From positions 1-64,000 of the forward strand of contig JAFYJN010000085.1 in the NCBI GenBank assembly GCA_017538105.1: 64,000 nt of DNA, given 5' to 3'. A program made the position numbers and the translations under genes. A model generated the notes under the pieces. The model did not search any database and was not told the DNA's origin. It worked only from the letters and a program-made list of their open reading frames with translations. The stretch comes from Prevotella sp. GTDB lineage: Bacteria > Bacteroidota > Bacteroidia > Bacteroidales > Bacteroidaceae. The number at the start of each line of letters is the position of its first letter. Position 1 is the stretch's first letter. Below are positions 18,001 to 26,037 of the stretch, one piece after another.

Positions 18001-20567
18001 ACCGCATGCACATCCTTATCGGAGGTGCCCACCTGAATCGTCACAGGACTACCATCGGCCGGGAACTGTTTGTGTGAAGCATAGAACCAATCGTGCGTCT
18101 CCGTGCAAGGTTTGGTGTCGGTGAGCGAGAAGAACACGAAATCCTGTTCAAGCGTGTCTTTTCCACATATCGCCTTCAGGTGATGTTTTCCGCTGGCGAG
18201 CAACGCTTTCGGCCAATTGACAGGCACTGGTTGGTTCGTTTTCGCCGTCATGGCGTCCTTCTGTCCGTCAATCCAATAGCGCACCGTGCCGTCGATATCG
18301 GCACCCGCCATGTTTTTATAAGAGAATGTGATGGTTTTCAGACTGTCGCGAAGCACCTGTTCCGGCAAGTCACACGCCAATGCCGAGCTCCTGTTGCCCA
18401 CAGGCAGCCGGAATGTCCCCTCATGCGACTCTCCGCCCGTATCGGTGGCCATGACTTCGGCCACGATATCGTAGAAGCACGGATAGTCTCTGTCTTTGAC
18501 CCATTCTGGCAGTATCATCGGCATCTCGAGGAGGAACGCCCCCTCGTTGTCGGTCGTTGTCTCTTTCCTCAGCAGCTCTTCTCCCTCACCGGGATTATGA
18601 CGCCACCACCACGACGAAGCGCGTCGAACGGTATACGTCACTTTCGCCCCCTGCACGGGCACCCCGGCATACGTCATGGCATGCGCCTTGACCACCACCG
18701 TGTCGCCCGCTTCATAATGTTCCTTCACCTCGGGGAACTCCAGCTGGAACGTAGGCCGTTTATACTCTTCGACGTGGAAGTTTGTCGTTCCGTTTTTCGT
18801 CCGGATAACGAACGTCCCCGTGAGACCATTCTTCGGCAGGGTGAAATCGACGGCGGCCGATCCATACTCATCCGTCGTCGCCTTTTTCTCCTCCACCACC
18901 CTGTGGTTGGCATCGTAGAGTGTGAATTCTATCTCTTCCTTTTTGACCGAAGACAGTTGAAGGCCTCCTTTATTGTTATACACAATGGCCGACACATGCA
19001 CCGTCTGTCCCGGACGATAAATCCTCCTATCAGTGAACAGACTGGTCTGGTCGCGGTCATAGTCATCGTATGAATAGAAAGCATACCTGGTCCAAAGCTG
19101 TTGCGGTGGTGAGAAACGGTCGTTCGCCGTCGTGGCGAACACCGTCTGATATTGGTCGCCATCCCTTGTGGGGTTGAATATCGCCTCGCCATTGGCATCG
19201 GCCTTCAGCGTTTTCGTCTCCACCGCCCCATTGTACCGATTTTTCTTCAGCACGATGGTTGCCCCCGGCAATGGTTGTCCCGTTGTAGCGCTCACCGCCA
19301 CGTATCGAATGGATTTGTCGGGGCGCATCTGGTTCATGACGAACACGTCGGACACATAATAAAGGAATCGACATGGTTTCACGTCATTTCTTCCCGCATC
19401 GAATTCCACGAGGTATATTCCCGGTTTCATCCCAGGTAGATGTATGGTGTCTTTCGACAGAACATATTCCGGTTGTCCAATGAACGAGCTAGTGTGTGTG
19501 ATTTCCTGCACGCGGCTCTTTGTTCTGGCCACCTCGGCATACACTTTGTCTTTAGACAAGTCATACTCCTTGTCGGCCTGCACATCCACCCTCGCCACCG
19601 TCATGGTGAGTTGTTGGATGTTTCTCACATCGCTCAAGAAGATATCCCTTGGATGGTCGGGCAAAGACACCTGTGTGCCGAAGTCAACATCGTATCCAGC
19701 GCGTGTGAGCCGTTTCTGTTCGTTGCGGAGGATATTCATCCTGGGCCACGCTCCCCATCTTCCCAGCGCATAGTTGATATAGTTGATTTGGTCTTCAACA
19801 CTTACGTCGGACGCCCTTTTCATGAAATCATACCTTGCCAGCGCCAGTTCGCCCGCCACTTTCAGGTCGCCATATTCGTTGATGAGTGAATCCAGCTGCT
19901 TTACATAGTTCGATGTTGCCATCCTGCTACCATAACGACCCACGCCATGGCGAAGGACCTCCAGGGCCGTGAGACAAGCCGCATTGCGCATTGGCGTCTT
20001 CACGTAGTAGTCGTGCATGGTAGAATAGTCTTCTGCCGCATATCCGATGACGCTGAGCAAGTCGTCTTCAAACCAACGGCTGTCGTAACCATTTTCGAAG
20101 AGAGGCGTAAACTCCGCCGCCTTATGTTTTGCCAAAAGTTCGGGATTCCTCATGGACAACTTGGCATATTCGCTCTCCTTTCCCGGGAATTGCTGACTGA
20201 GGTTATAATTGTTGTCAAGCACCTGATAAAGCGCACTCTCATATACAACCGCGAGGAGCGGGTTGGATGTTCTCACCTTGGCCTCTTTATCAACAAGTCT
20301 TTGGAACGCTGGCATGAGTGAGTCGGGCGAAATGGAAGACTGCACCGACACGCTGTTGAGTTCTGCCTTTAGCAGATGGCCGTAGGCTTTCTCCTTTGTC
20401 GCCTTCTGGATAATTTTCTCGAGCACATCGAGTTGTGTCCGTGGGAGGTCTTTGCTCTCCGCTTCTTCCACCTGTTTCCATAGATTGGAAAAGGACTGTC
20501 CCATCATGGGCATACCAAATGATATGAGCATCATTGTCAATATGGTTAATGTCTTTTTCATCTTCAT
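15081..20567 (-). CDS. Bacterial alpha-2-macroglobulin family protein (MG2 domain)
   Basis: About 1828 residues from the ATG at 20567. The longer frame to 20588 would start inside the promoter element at 20586-20593. Signal peptide 1-22. A carboxypeptidase-regulatory-like segment (VSATTGQPLPGATIVL, about 430) comes first, then MG2 (RRIYRPGQTVHVSA, about 515). A low-complexity linker rich in Met, Ser and Asp follows (about 1060-1085), then the A2M core (FFLPQVTTDDKGVATLSF, about 1092) and an alpha-barrel thioester-type domain (GDGSWSWWPGMEG, about 1415). The CxEQ thioester is not present, so covalent trapping is unlikely, as in other YfaS-like bacterial members. Expected role: a periplasmic or surface protease trap or cell-envelope defence. 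The neighbouring DUF1573 protein may work with it. Confidence 0.9.
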   Translation of the reverse strand: MKMKKTLTILTMMLISFGMPMMGQSFSNLWKQVEEAESKDLPRTQLDVLEKIIQKATKEKAYGHLLKAELNSVSVQSSISPDSLMPAFQRLVDKEAKVRTSNPLLAVVYESALYQVLDNNYNLSQQFPGKESEYAKLSMRNPELLAKHKAAEFTPLFENGYDSRWFEDDLLSVIGYAAEDYSTMHDYYVKTPMRNAACLTALEVLRHGVGRYGSRMATSNYVKQLDSLINEYGDLKVAGELALARYDFMKRASDVSVEDQINYINYALGRWGAWPRMNILRNEQKRLTRAGYDVDFGTQVSLPDHPRDIFLSDVRNIQQLTMTVARVDVQADKEYDLSKDKVYAEVARTKSRVQEITHTSSFIGQPEYVLSKDTIHLPGMKPGIYLVEFDAGRNDVKPCRFLYYVSDVFVMNQMRPDKSIRYVAVSATTGQPLPGATIVLKKNRYNGAVETKTLKADANGEAIFNPTRDGDQYQTVFATTANDRFSPPQQLWTRYAFYSYDDYDRDQTSLFTDRRIYRPGQTVHVSAIVYNNKGGLQLSSVKKEEIEFTLYDANHRVVEEKKATTDEYGSAAVDFTLPKNGLTGTFVIRTKNGTTNFHVEEYKRPTFQLEFPEVKEHYEAGDTVVVKAHAMTYAGVPVQGAKVTYTVRRASSWWWRHNPGEGEELLRKETTTDNEGAFLLEMPMILPEWVKDRDYPCFYDIVAEVMATDTGGESHEGTFRLPVGNRSSALACDLPEQVLRDSLKTITFSYKNMAGADIDGTVRYWIDGQKDAMTAKTNQPVPVNWPKALLASGKHHLKAICGKDTLEQDFVFFSLTDTKPCTETHDWFYASHKQFPADGSPVTIQVGTSDKDVHAVYMITSGDKLIEQGQLTFNSSLVNKTFRYSKDYKDGLLFTVAWVKEAVMYSHTATIAKPVPDMNLELEWATFRDRLTPGQTEEWKLKIKTPDGKPAKAQLLATLYDQSLDQILPHDWAFSPTLFLPRAEVSWDGYSFSRLSSGALEAFKSLNEPELALTHFNEELFRSFSPYFRSYDRRMKSAGVLMSSAPMVEEMAMESSDAMRSSYASDAAMDNENGSAQTTGKKESSQPQLRENLDETAFFLPQVTTDDKGVATLSFTLPECLTTWQFMGLAHDTQMNHGLIKAQTVARKDVMVQPNVPRFVRMGDRAQIAARIFNTTEKNISGTAKLELIDPETDRVVVSQSKNYSIDAKGSETAIFEVNTNDMPALLVCRVTASGKGYSDGEQHYLPVLPNTEWVTNTMPLTFHGPTTQQIDLSQLFPKGTEHQTLTVEYTGNPAWLVLQSLPSLAADDSENAISLAAVLYSTTIGSFILDQVPHAQEVFEQWMKEAGEETTLMSQLQKNQDVKNLVLNETPWVAAAEHEAAQRQALSTFFDRQLMEQRTEAALAKLAQLQNGDGSWSWWPGMEGSAYMTQAVAEMMVRLNVLTTKQNSTSAMLNKAFKFLGKELVEEEKELKKWEKEGGKDLLPSEWAINTLYTFALDKREQPREVKQAIDYMVNLLKKQPKGFTIYGKANTAVILAHFGQEKTAREFMQSLREYAVYSEEKGRYYDTPKAYYSWCNYLIPTQVAAIEALQMLEPNDTKTVDEMLRWLLTQKRTEMWNTNINTVNAVYAFLNGRTKQLEAQNIVDITIDGKPMQVDEATAGIGFIKSQMPAEGLQDLTIAKRDDHTSWGAVFAQFTQQSTEVEVHSAGLKVTREVVGGTNLNVGDKVSVRITIEAERDYDFVQVTDKRAACLEPASQLSGYRNGYYCAPKDNCTNYYFSKLRKGTHVVETEYYVDRAGDYSSGSCSVQCAYAPEYSARTRAYQISSK

Positions 20568-20585
20568 CCGGTTTTTTATAATTTG

Positions 20586-20593
20586 CAAATATA
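20586..20593 (-). promoter_or_regulatory. Promoter -7 element TATATTTG for the A2M gene
   Basis: CAAATATA on the plus strand. It lies 19 bases upstream of the chosen start and overlaps the longer start at 20588. Confidence 0.6.
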
Positions 20594-20727
20594 CTACTAT
20601 TTTTCCATAACGATGAAAAATTAAGGATTTTTAGGCAAGGAGGGTTGGAAATGAAAAAAATGGCAAAACCAATCACCTACTTCCCCTCAAAATATCACCA
20701 AATTGATGATTAATCGTTATTTTTTAT

Positions 20728-20735
20728 TACTTTTG
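20728..20735 (+). promoter_or_regulatory. Promoter -7 element TACTTTTG for the tandem-repeat protein
   Basis: It gives a leader of about 40 bases to the ATG at 20782 and is divergent from the A2M promoter. Confidence 0.55.
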
Positions 20736-20781
20736 CAGCAAGAAGAAAACAATCTATTTCCCATTCCCCACATTTCGAGCC

Positions 20782-21240
20782 ATGATTATGAGAAGGTTAT
20801 CCATTATTCTTGCGATGCTGGCGATGGTCGCCACGATCAATGCCACTAAGATTTACCGTGGCAACAGCACCTATGTTGGCAATATTCTATACACCTGGGA
20901 TGGCAGGCATTTCTATCAAGGCAACAGCACCTATGTAGGCAACATCCTCTACACCTGGGACGGCAAACATCTCTATCAAGGCAACAGCACCTACGTAGGT
21001 AATATCCTCTGCACGTGGGATGGCAAACACCTCTACCAAGGGAACAGTACCTACGTAGGCAACATCCTCTGTACATGGGATGGGAAGCACCTATATCAAG
21101 GGAATAGTACCTATGTTGGTAATATCCTATGCACGTGGGACGGGAAGCATCTCTACCAAGGGAACAGCACCTACGTTGGCAACATTTTATATACTGCTGA
21201 CGGACCGATTCCTCCCGTCATCATATCGTTGCTTTTGTAA
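20782..21240 (+). CDS. Secreted protein built of six 20-residue repeats
   Basis: 152 residues. A signal peptide (MIMRRLSIILAMLAMVATIN) is followed by KIYR and six copies of a 20-residue unit GNSTYVGNILYTWDGKHLYQ. The last copy is cut short after YTADG, before a hydrophobic tail (PIPPVIISLLL). Each repeat is 60 bases (units start at 20860, 20920, 20980, 21040, 21100 and 21160). Many differences between copies are silent; the visible amino-acid variation is mainly Tyr/Cys at position 11 and one RHFYQ. The unit resembles short beta-strand pairs that could stack as a propeller or solenoid. Function unknown. The gene converges with the secreted protein at 21309. Confidence 0.75.
   Translation: MIMRRLSIILAMLAMVATINATKIYRGNSTYVGNILYTWDGRHFYQGNSTYVGNILYTWDGKHLYQGNSTYVGNILCTWDGKHLYQGNSTYVGNILCTWDGKHLYQGNSTYVGNILCTWDGKHLYQGNSTYVGNILYTADGPIPPVIISLLL
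20860..21204 (+). repeat. 60-bp coding tandem repeat, about 5.75 units
   Basis: In-phase direct repeat starting GGCAACAGCACCTATGT. Copies differ at third positions, so the array is older than a recent slippage event. Confidence 0.9.
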
Positions 21241-21308
21241 AGTTTGATTTCACAACTACCCCTTTCTGTGTATTTCTGTGATATCTGTGAGGGAATTATG
21301 GGAGAAGT

Positions 21309-22064
21309 TCACTGTTTTGTTTTGATATAGACTCCAGCGAGGGTGGTGTGTGCACCGAAGCAGCCAACCAGTGTTTCGTTGTCGGTCACATCACGGGCCA
21401 CCATGAACCGTGGGTAGAAATACACCTCAAAGCCATAGTCGCACTCGTTCATGTGCAGATAGGTGAAGTGATTGCCTTGGAGCACTGCCGGTCTGCCCTC
21501 TTCACTTTTACCCTCAGCGACATTCATGGGTACATTGGCCGCATCGAAATGGATGCGGTTCTTGCCCGCCCCCCGGAAATCAAAGTGTCCACCAAAGTCT
21601 GCATCGACATTCACGTTATGGAACCAATAGCCATAATGCTGTCCTATATGGTCGGGACTCTCTGGTGTCAGTATCCCTTCCGCCGATTTCGGGAATGCGA
21701 CAGGTCGCATCGCCGTGAACGAATACTCTTTGTCGTTATCCAGATTGAACCATTTGCCCGAGAGTTTGCCTCTTTCCACGGTGACGGCTATATAGCCCCC
21801 AGTCCGTTTACCATCGGACTGGTATTCGTATAAATAGAAAGAGTTTTCCTCTACTGATCCCACGACGAGGATGGGTGTGGGATTCTTCGTCTTGGTATAG
21901 GTGATTTCGCCTGCGGCGATGCCTAAATCATTGGCCTCAAAAGCCAAACGGACCGCAATTTTGCCGTCGAGTGTACCTTCGAAAGCATAGTGGTGGGTGA
22001 TGGACTGCGCCGTGGCAGCAAGCATGACTAACGAAGTCATGACAGTTGTGAGTAAGCGTTTCAT
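21309..22064 (-). CDS. Secreted protein of unknown function
   Basis: 251 residues with a signal peptide (MKRLLTTVMTSLVMLAATAQS). The mature part is predicted beta-rich: an early HHYAFEGTLDGKIAVRL, then TGGYIAVTVERGKLSGKWFN. This looks like the lipocalin-like or barrel-like segments seen in exported Bacteroidetes proteins that report a change in a measured property. No catalytic motif is seen. It follows the lipoprotein at 22153 on the same strand, with a family e repeat between them, and is probably in the same transcript. Confidence 0.7.
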   Translation of the reverse strand: MKRLLTTVMTSLVMLAATAQSITHHYAFEGTLDGKIAVRLAFEANDLGIAAGEITYTKTKNPTPILVVGSVEENSFYLYEYQSDGKRTGGYIAVTVERGKLSGKWFNLDNDKEYSFTAMRPVAFPKSAEGILTPESPDHIGQHYGYWFHNVNVDADFGGHFDFRGAGKNRIHFDAANVPMNVAEGKSEEGRPAVLQGNHFTYLHMNECDYGFEVYFYPRFMVARDVTDNETLVGCFGAHTTLAGVYIKTKQ

Positions 22065-22077
22065 AGTGGTGTATTTT

Positions 22078-22140
22078 TAGGAAATTCTAGGAGAGTCTAG
22101 GTGAATCTAGGTGAATCTAGGAAAATGTAGGAGATCCTAT
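22078..22140. repeat. Family e repeat (TCTAGGTGAATC words)
   Basis: At least four imperfect copies of TCTAGGTGAATCTAGG lie between two co-directional genes. Confidence 0.7.
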
Positions 22141-22152
22141 GTTTATTTTTGA

Positions 22153-22704
22153 TTATGAATTGAGGTATTCTTTCATGCTTTTTTTCCAGTCGTAGTTGTT
22201 GGTGAGGTCGATGATGTTGTCGACTTTCCACTCGCCGTTATCCATGACGATAATGACCCTTACCTTCGTAACATTTCCCATATTATGCAGGTTGAGCGTT
22301 ACGGGTGTGCCATTCTGTTCATCCACCTCTCCCACCTCGATATCGGAGGCGAAGAAATCGCCGGCATCCTGTCCCATGATCCAAGGGTCAGCGTCGAAGA
22401 ATCCTATCTCGTCTTTTTTACTGTCGTGTTCAACAACAGCCTTGACGGTGTTTTTCCAGTCCGTCGAACCATATTTCTCGTCATAGTTAGGTGTCTCGCT
22501 CATGGATGCCGAAGGGTCTGAGCATGCCTTCGCTATGTCGGCATACAAATTTTTCACCATTTGCGCTATCGCCTCATTGTCGGGGCGTGGAACACTCGCC
22601 TGTTCTGTTTTGGCATTGTCTTTTTCCTGTGCAGGTTGGCTTTTTCCTTTGCATCCTGTGAACAGTACCAGGGAGCAAACAGCCATCAATACTATTTTTT
22701 TCAT
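22153..22704 (-). CDS. Lipoprotein with a DUF3828-like fold
   Basis: 183 residues. Lipoprotein signal MKKIVLMAVCSLVLFTGCKG with the lipobox Cys at 18. A low-complexity polar linker follows, and then a domain with paired aromatic and acidic residues ending VRVIIVMDNGEWKVDNIID and YDWKKSMKEYL. This resembles the DUF3828/NTF2-like exported domains. The promoter element is at 22746-22753. It is likely anchored in the inner leaflet of the outer membrane. Biological role unknown. Confidence 0.7.
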   Translation of the reverse strand: MKKIVLMAVCSLVLFTGCKGKSQPAQEKDNAKTEQASVPRPDNEAIAQMVKNLYADIAKACSDPSASMSETPNYDEKYGSTDWKNTVKAVVEHDSKKDEIGFFDADPWIMGQDAGDFFASDIEVGEVDEQNGTPVTLNLHNMGNVTKVRVIIVMDNGEWKVDNIIDLTNNYDWKKSMKEYLNS

Positions 22705-22745
22705 AATAGCTATGTGTTTTAAAGTTTATAATCCGTTTGACACCG

Positions 22746-22753
22746 CGAAGATA
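22746..22753 (-). promoter_or_regulatory. Promoter -7 element TATCTTCG
   Basis: A one-base variant of TAnnTTTG located 42 bases upstream of the lipoprotein start. Confidence 0.45.
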
Positions 22754-22838
22754 CAGTCTTTTTGCAGGTTTCGCAAGTTTTTCTTTATGTTGATGATGAA
22801 AGGGCGGTTTTAAATGGTGAATGGTGGCTGTTGATCCT

Positions 22839-24092
22839 TCAACTCCCCTTCATTTCCCTTTTGAAGAGGATTGTCTGCACCACCCCGCGCACGAAAAGGA
22901 AAGCAAGAAACGCCAACCACAAAGCGTGGTTACCCATCTGCCCTCGCAATGATAGGTAGATGGCGAAGAACGCCACCGCCGCCAGTGCCGATGATATGAG
23001 CATCGAGCGTGTTGCAGTCAGTCCGATATAGACCCCGTCCCAGACAAACGCCGCCACCCCCGCCACGGGAATGGCGATAGCCCAAGGCAAATATTCCGCT
23101 GCCGCCGTCAGCACATTATTGTCAGACGTTAGCAGCGAGAGAAAAGATGAGCCCCCTATGGCATATACCATCGTGAACAGCGCCACGGTGATGGCACCCC
23201 ATGCGAAAAGCCGCGCTATGGTTGTGCGCAGCGCCTGGGTATCAGCGGCTCCGCGATGAAGACCACATAGAGCCTCACCGGCAAAGGCGAAGCCATCCAT
23301 TATGTATGAGAAGAGGATAAATAGCTGCATGAGCAGCGTGTTGACCGCCAGGATGAGAGCCCCCTGTCGGGCACCGGCACTAAGAAAATAAAGGTTCACC
23401 GTCACGAGGAACAGCGTGCGCAGGAATATGTCGGAGTTGACGCGAAAGAAGCGCGCCATCTGTTTCCATGCAAAGAGTCCTGTTGTGTTAAAGTGTGGCG
23501 TGAGTTGCCGGTAACGCCACCACCACCCCACCACGGCCATGGCCAAACCCGCATATTGAGCGACGAGCGTACCAGTGGCCACCCCCTCGATACGCATGCC
23601 GCAGCCCACCACGAGGATAAGGCTCACAGCGATATTCACTATGTTTTGCGCGATGGACACCACCATTGGCGTGCGTGTGTCCTGCATGCCGATGAACCAG
23701 CCTGTCAGTCCGTAGAGCGAAAGCATGGCCGGTGCCCCCCACACCACGATGTCGAAGTAGCCGTCCGCCAGAGCGCGCACCCCTTCGTCGGCCCCGATGA
23801 CGGAGAAAGCCAGTTTTTTCAGCGGCGATTGGAAGAGCAAGATGAGTGTTGCCACCGCCAGCGCCGTAGTGAGCGAACGGATTAGCAGTCGCAGGACCTC
23901 GTCGTGGCGGTTGGCTCCCAACGCCTGCGCCGTCAGTCCGCTCGTTCCCATGCGCAGGAAGCCGAAGACCCAATAGATAATGTTGAAAATCATTGAGCCC
24001 ACGGCGATGGCACCAATATAGGCAGCGTCGCCAATATGGCCGACGATAGCCACGTCGACCAGCCCAAGCAACGGCACCGTGATGTTTGTCAC
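22839..24092 (-). CDS. MATE-family efflux transporter (DinF-like), start uncertain
   Basis: An inner-membrane antiporter exporting cationic compounds by Na+ or H+ exchange. 417 residues from a GTG at 24092, with about twelve membrane segments. The N-terminal motif PLLGLVDVAIVGHIG and FLRMGTSGLTAQALGA are characteristic. The true N-terminus probably lies upstream: the frame stays open and encodes QILRLALPAIV, which is how relatives begin. No ATG is available there, because the upstream bases are a family c repeat. The gene is therefore either started at GTG, losing part of helix 1, or uses a rare start. It follows the alcohol dehydrogenase on the same strand. Confidence 0.85.
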   Translation of the reverse strand: MTNITVPLLGLVDVAIVGHIGDAAYIGAIAVGSMIFNIIYWVFGFLRMGTSGLTAQALGANRHDEVLRLLIRSLTTALAVATLILLFQSPLKKLAFSVIGADEGVRALADGYFDIVVWGAPAMLSLYGLTGWFIGMQDTRTPMVVSIAQNIVNIAVSLILVVGCGMRIEGVATGTLVAQYAGLAMAVVGWWWRYRQLTPHFNTTGLFAWKQMARFFRVNSDIFLRTLFLVTVNLYFLSAGARQGALILAVNTLLMQLFILFSYIMDGFAFAGEALCGLHRGAADTQALRTTIARLFAWGAITVALFTMVYAIGGSSFLSLLTSDNNVLTAAAEYLPWAIAIPVAGVAAFVWDGVYIGLTATRSMLISSALAAVAFFAIYLSLRGQMGNHALWLAFLAFLFVRGVVQTILFKREMKGS

Positions 24093-24123
24093 GATGGCAG
24101 GAAGGGCGAGGCGGAGGATTTGG

Positions 24124-24170
24124 GAGTTACGAGTGATGAGTGACGAATGACGAGTGATGAGTGATGAAAT
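24124..24170. repeat. Family c repeat (GTGATGAGTGACGAATGACG words)
   Basis: It fills the gap between the alcohol dehydrogenase stop codon and the MATE gene and is open in the MATE frame. Related sequence is at the end of valS and near 45.5 kb. Confidence 0.7.
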
Positions 24171-25354
24171 TAGAAGTTTGCGAGGCGGTAGATGGCCTCG
24201 ACATCGTCTTGGTTGAGGATTTTGAAGTTACCTTGGGTGATTTTTCCGTCGTGGCAGCACTTACGCGCCATCTCCTTGATTTCCTCTTCGGTGGCCAGTC
24301 GTCCAAGCAGTTCCTTGAGTCCCACAGGCATGCCGATGGCATGATAGAAGCGTTCTATGGCTTCAATTCCTTTCTCCGCCGTGCGCTGCGGATCGGAGAA
24401 ATCGTTTTCCACGCCCATCACGTTGACTGCAAACTGCACGAATCGGCTGACATTTTCCGCCATCACATAACGCGCCCAGCTGCTCCAAATAGCCGCCAGC
24501 CCCGCTCCGTGTGTCACGTCGAACAGTGCCGATAGTTCATGCTCAATGCGGTGTGTGGCGAAGTCCTTGCAAGTGCCGCACTCCGTGAGGTCGTTATGCG
24601 AGAGGCTTCCCGCCCACATTATCTGTGCTCGGTTGCGATAGTCGTCGGGATTGCGCAACACTTCGAACACACAGTCTTTCACCGTTTTCATGATGGCCTC
24701 TGCAATCGCGTCGGTGAGTGTCATGTCGGTTTGCTGTGTGAAGTAGCGTTCCATGGTGTGCATCATGATGTCGGTAGCCCCCGCCGCCGTCTGGTAGGGA
24801 GGCAGCGTGAAGGTGCGTTCCGGGTTCATGATACAGAAACGGCATCGGCAGAGGTCACTATTGAAACCCATTTTCAACATCCCCTCGTCGTTGGTGATGA
24901 CACAGGAGTTGCTCATCTCCGAGCCAGCCGCCGGTATGGTGAGTATGGCACCTATGGGCAGGCACGCCTTCGGCTTGTCTTTTCCAATCCAGAAGTGCCA
25001 CACATCGCCCTCGTAAGGCACGCCATAGCCAATGGCTTTCGCCGAGTCGATGACGCTGCCGCCACCCACGGCAAGGATGAAGTCCACCTTCTCGGAACGG
25101 CACAGGTCGATGCCTTTCCTCACCAGCGACAACCTAGGGTTGGGGATCACCCCACCCAATTCCACGTAAGGAATGCCAGCATCTTTAAGGAGTCCGAACA
25201 CCTTGTCGAGGAGTCCCGAGCGCCGTGCGCTGCCGCCGCCATAATGCACAAGCACCTTTGTGCCACCATATTTTGTCACCAACTGCGGAAGTTGCTCTTC
25301 CGACTGTTTGCCGAACACCACTTGTGTGGGGGCGTAGAAATTGAAATCTTTCAT
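24170..25354 (-). CDS. Iron-containing alcohol dehydrogenase (butanol-dehydrogenase type)
   Basis: Reduces aldehydes to alcohols with NAD(P)H. Cytoplasmic, 394 residues, typical for the YqhD/BDH group. The N-terminal FNFYAPTQVVFGK and the nucleotide motif AVGGGSVIDSAKAIG (about 94-108) are clear. The metal-binding histidines are in FATHRIEHELSALFDVTHG (about 263-282). The start codon is preceded directly by the family a repeat. It may dispose of reducing power or detoxify aldehydes. The neighbouring MATE gene is co-directional but not obviously related in function. Confidence 0.93.
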   Translation of the reverse strand: MKDFNFYAPTQVVFGKQSEEQLPQLVTKYGGTKVLVHYGGGSARRSGLLDKVFGLLKDAGIPYVELGGVIPNPRLSLVRKGIDLCRSEKVDFILAVGGGSVIDSAKAIGYGVPYEGDVWHFWIGKDKPKACLPIGAILTIPAAGSEMSNSCVITNDEGMLKMGFNSDLCRCRFCIMNPERTFTLPPYQTAAGATDIMMHTMERYFTQQTDMTLTDAIAEAIMKTVKDCVFEVLRNPDDYRNRAQIMWAGSLSHNDLTECGTCKDFATHRIEHELSALFDVTHGAGLAAIWSSWARYVMAENVSRFVQFAVNVMGVENDFSDPQRTAEKGIEAIERFYHAIGMPVGLKELLGRLATEEEIKEMARKCCHDGKITQGNFKILNQDDVEAIYRLANF

Positions 25355-25355
25355 A

Positions 25356-25435
25356 TTAATTGGTCGTTTGGGAGATTGGTCGTTTGGTCGTTTGGGGGAT
25401 TAGTCGTTTGGGAGATTGGGAGATTGGGAGAATGC
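25356..25435. repeat. Family a repeat (CAAACGACCAAT words) before the dehydrogenase
   Basis: On the gene's strand it reads as copies of CCCAAACGACCAATCTCC up to the last bases before the ATG. The same words occur at 30707-30777, also ending at a start codon, and inside the gene at 28538. Confidence 0.75.
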
Positions 25436-25504
25436 AAAAATACTGATTATTGATGGCATTTCCAAATAATGGGGTGTTTTTTTGGAGAAATGGAAGATTA
25501 TGCC

Positions 25505-25512
25505 TATCTTCG
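25505..25512 (+). promoter_or_regulatory. Promoter -7 element TATCTTCG for bcp
   Basis: Variant element 65 bases before the bcp start codon. Confidence 0.45.
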
Positions 25513-25576
25513 CAAACAAGATGGTAGGAGGAAGTAGAAAGAGAGTGATAAAGGGAGAAACTAAACCATTTTAATT

Positions 25577-26029
25577 ATGAATATCGGAGACAAAGCCCCT
25601 GAAGTGTTGGGCAAGGACGAGAACGGGCGTGAGATACGCCTGAGTGATTACAAGGGGAAGAAACTGGTGTTATATTTCTACCCCAAGGACATGACCGCCG
25701 GATGCACGGCCCAGGCTTGCAACCTACGCGACCATTACGACGAGTTGAAGGCTGCCGGCTATGATGTTCTGGGCGTGAGCGTTCAGGACGAGAAGTCGCA
25801 TAACAAGTTCATTGAGAAGCACCAGTTGCCCTTCCATCTCATTGCCGACACCGAGCAGCTGCTCAACCAAGCATTTGGCACCTGGGGCGAGAAGAGCATG
25901 TACGGCCGAAAATATTTTGGCACGTTCCGCACCACCTTTATCATTGGTGAGGACGGCACCGTGGAGCGCATCATCGCACCCAAGCAAGTGAAGACGAAAG
26001 ACCACGCACGGCAAGTGTTGGAAGGATAA
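25577..26029 (+). CDS. bcp: Thioredoxin-dependent thiol peroxidase (peroxiredoxin Q)
   Basis: Reduces hydrogen peroxide and organic peroxides using thioredoxin. Cytoplasmic, 150 residues, usual length. The peroxidatic Cys is residue 43 and the resolving Cys residue 48 in the motif AGCTAQACN, the atypical 2-Cys arrangement of the BCP group. FYPKDMT precedes it. The C-terminal GRKYFGTFRTTFIIGEDGTV is conserved. It has its own promoter and stands alone, converging with the lipoprotein at 26038. Confidence 0.95.
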   Translation: MNIGDKAPEVLGKDENGREIRLSDYKGKKLVLYFYPKDMTAGCTAQACNLRDHYDELKAAGYDVLGVSVQDEKSHNKFIEKHQLPFHLIADTEQLLNQAFGTWGEKSMYGRKYFGTFRTTFIIGEDGTVERIIAPKQVKTKDHARQVLEG

Positions 26030-26037
26030 TACCTATC

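Noticed and set aside
18093..19073. 326-residue plus-strand frame opposite the A2M gene
   Set aside because: It lies wholly within a gene with clear MG2 domains on the other strand. No motif or promoter.
15081..20567. Thioester-active alpha-2-macroglobulin
   Set aside because: No CxEQ motif is present. The only similar strings (ACLEPAS, CDLPEQ) are in the wrong places.
20860..21204. Regular 60-bp repeats as a CRISPR array
   Set aside because: The repeats are contiguous, without unique spacers, in phase with a signal-peptide ORF and drifting at silent positions. No cas gene is present.
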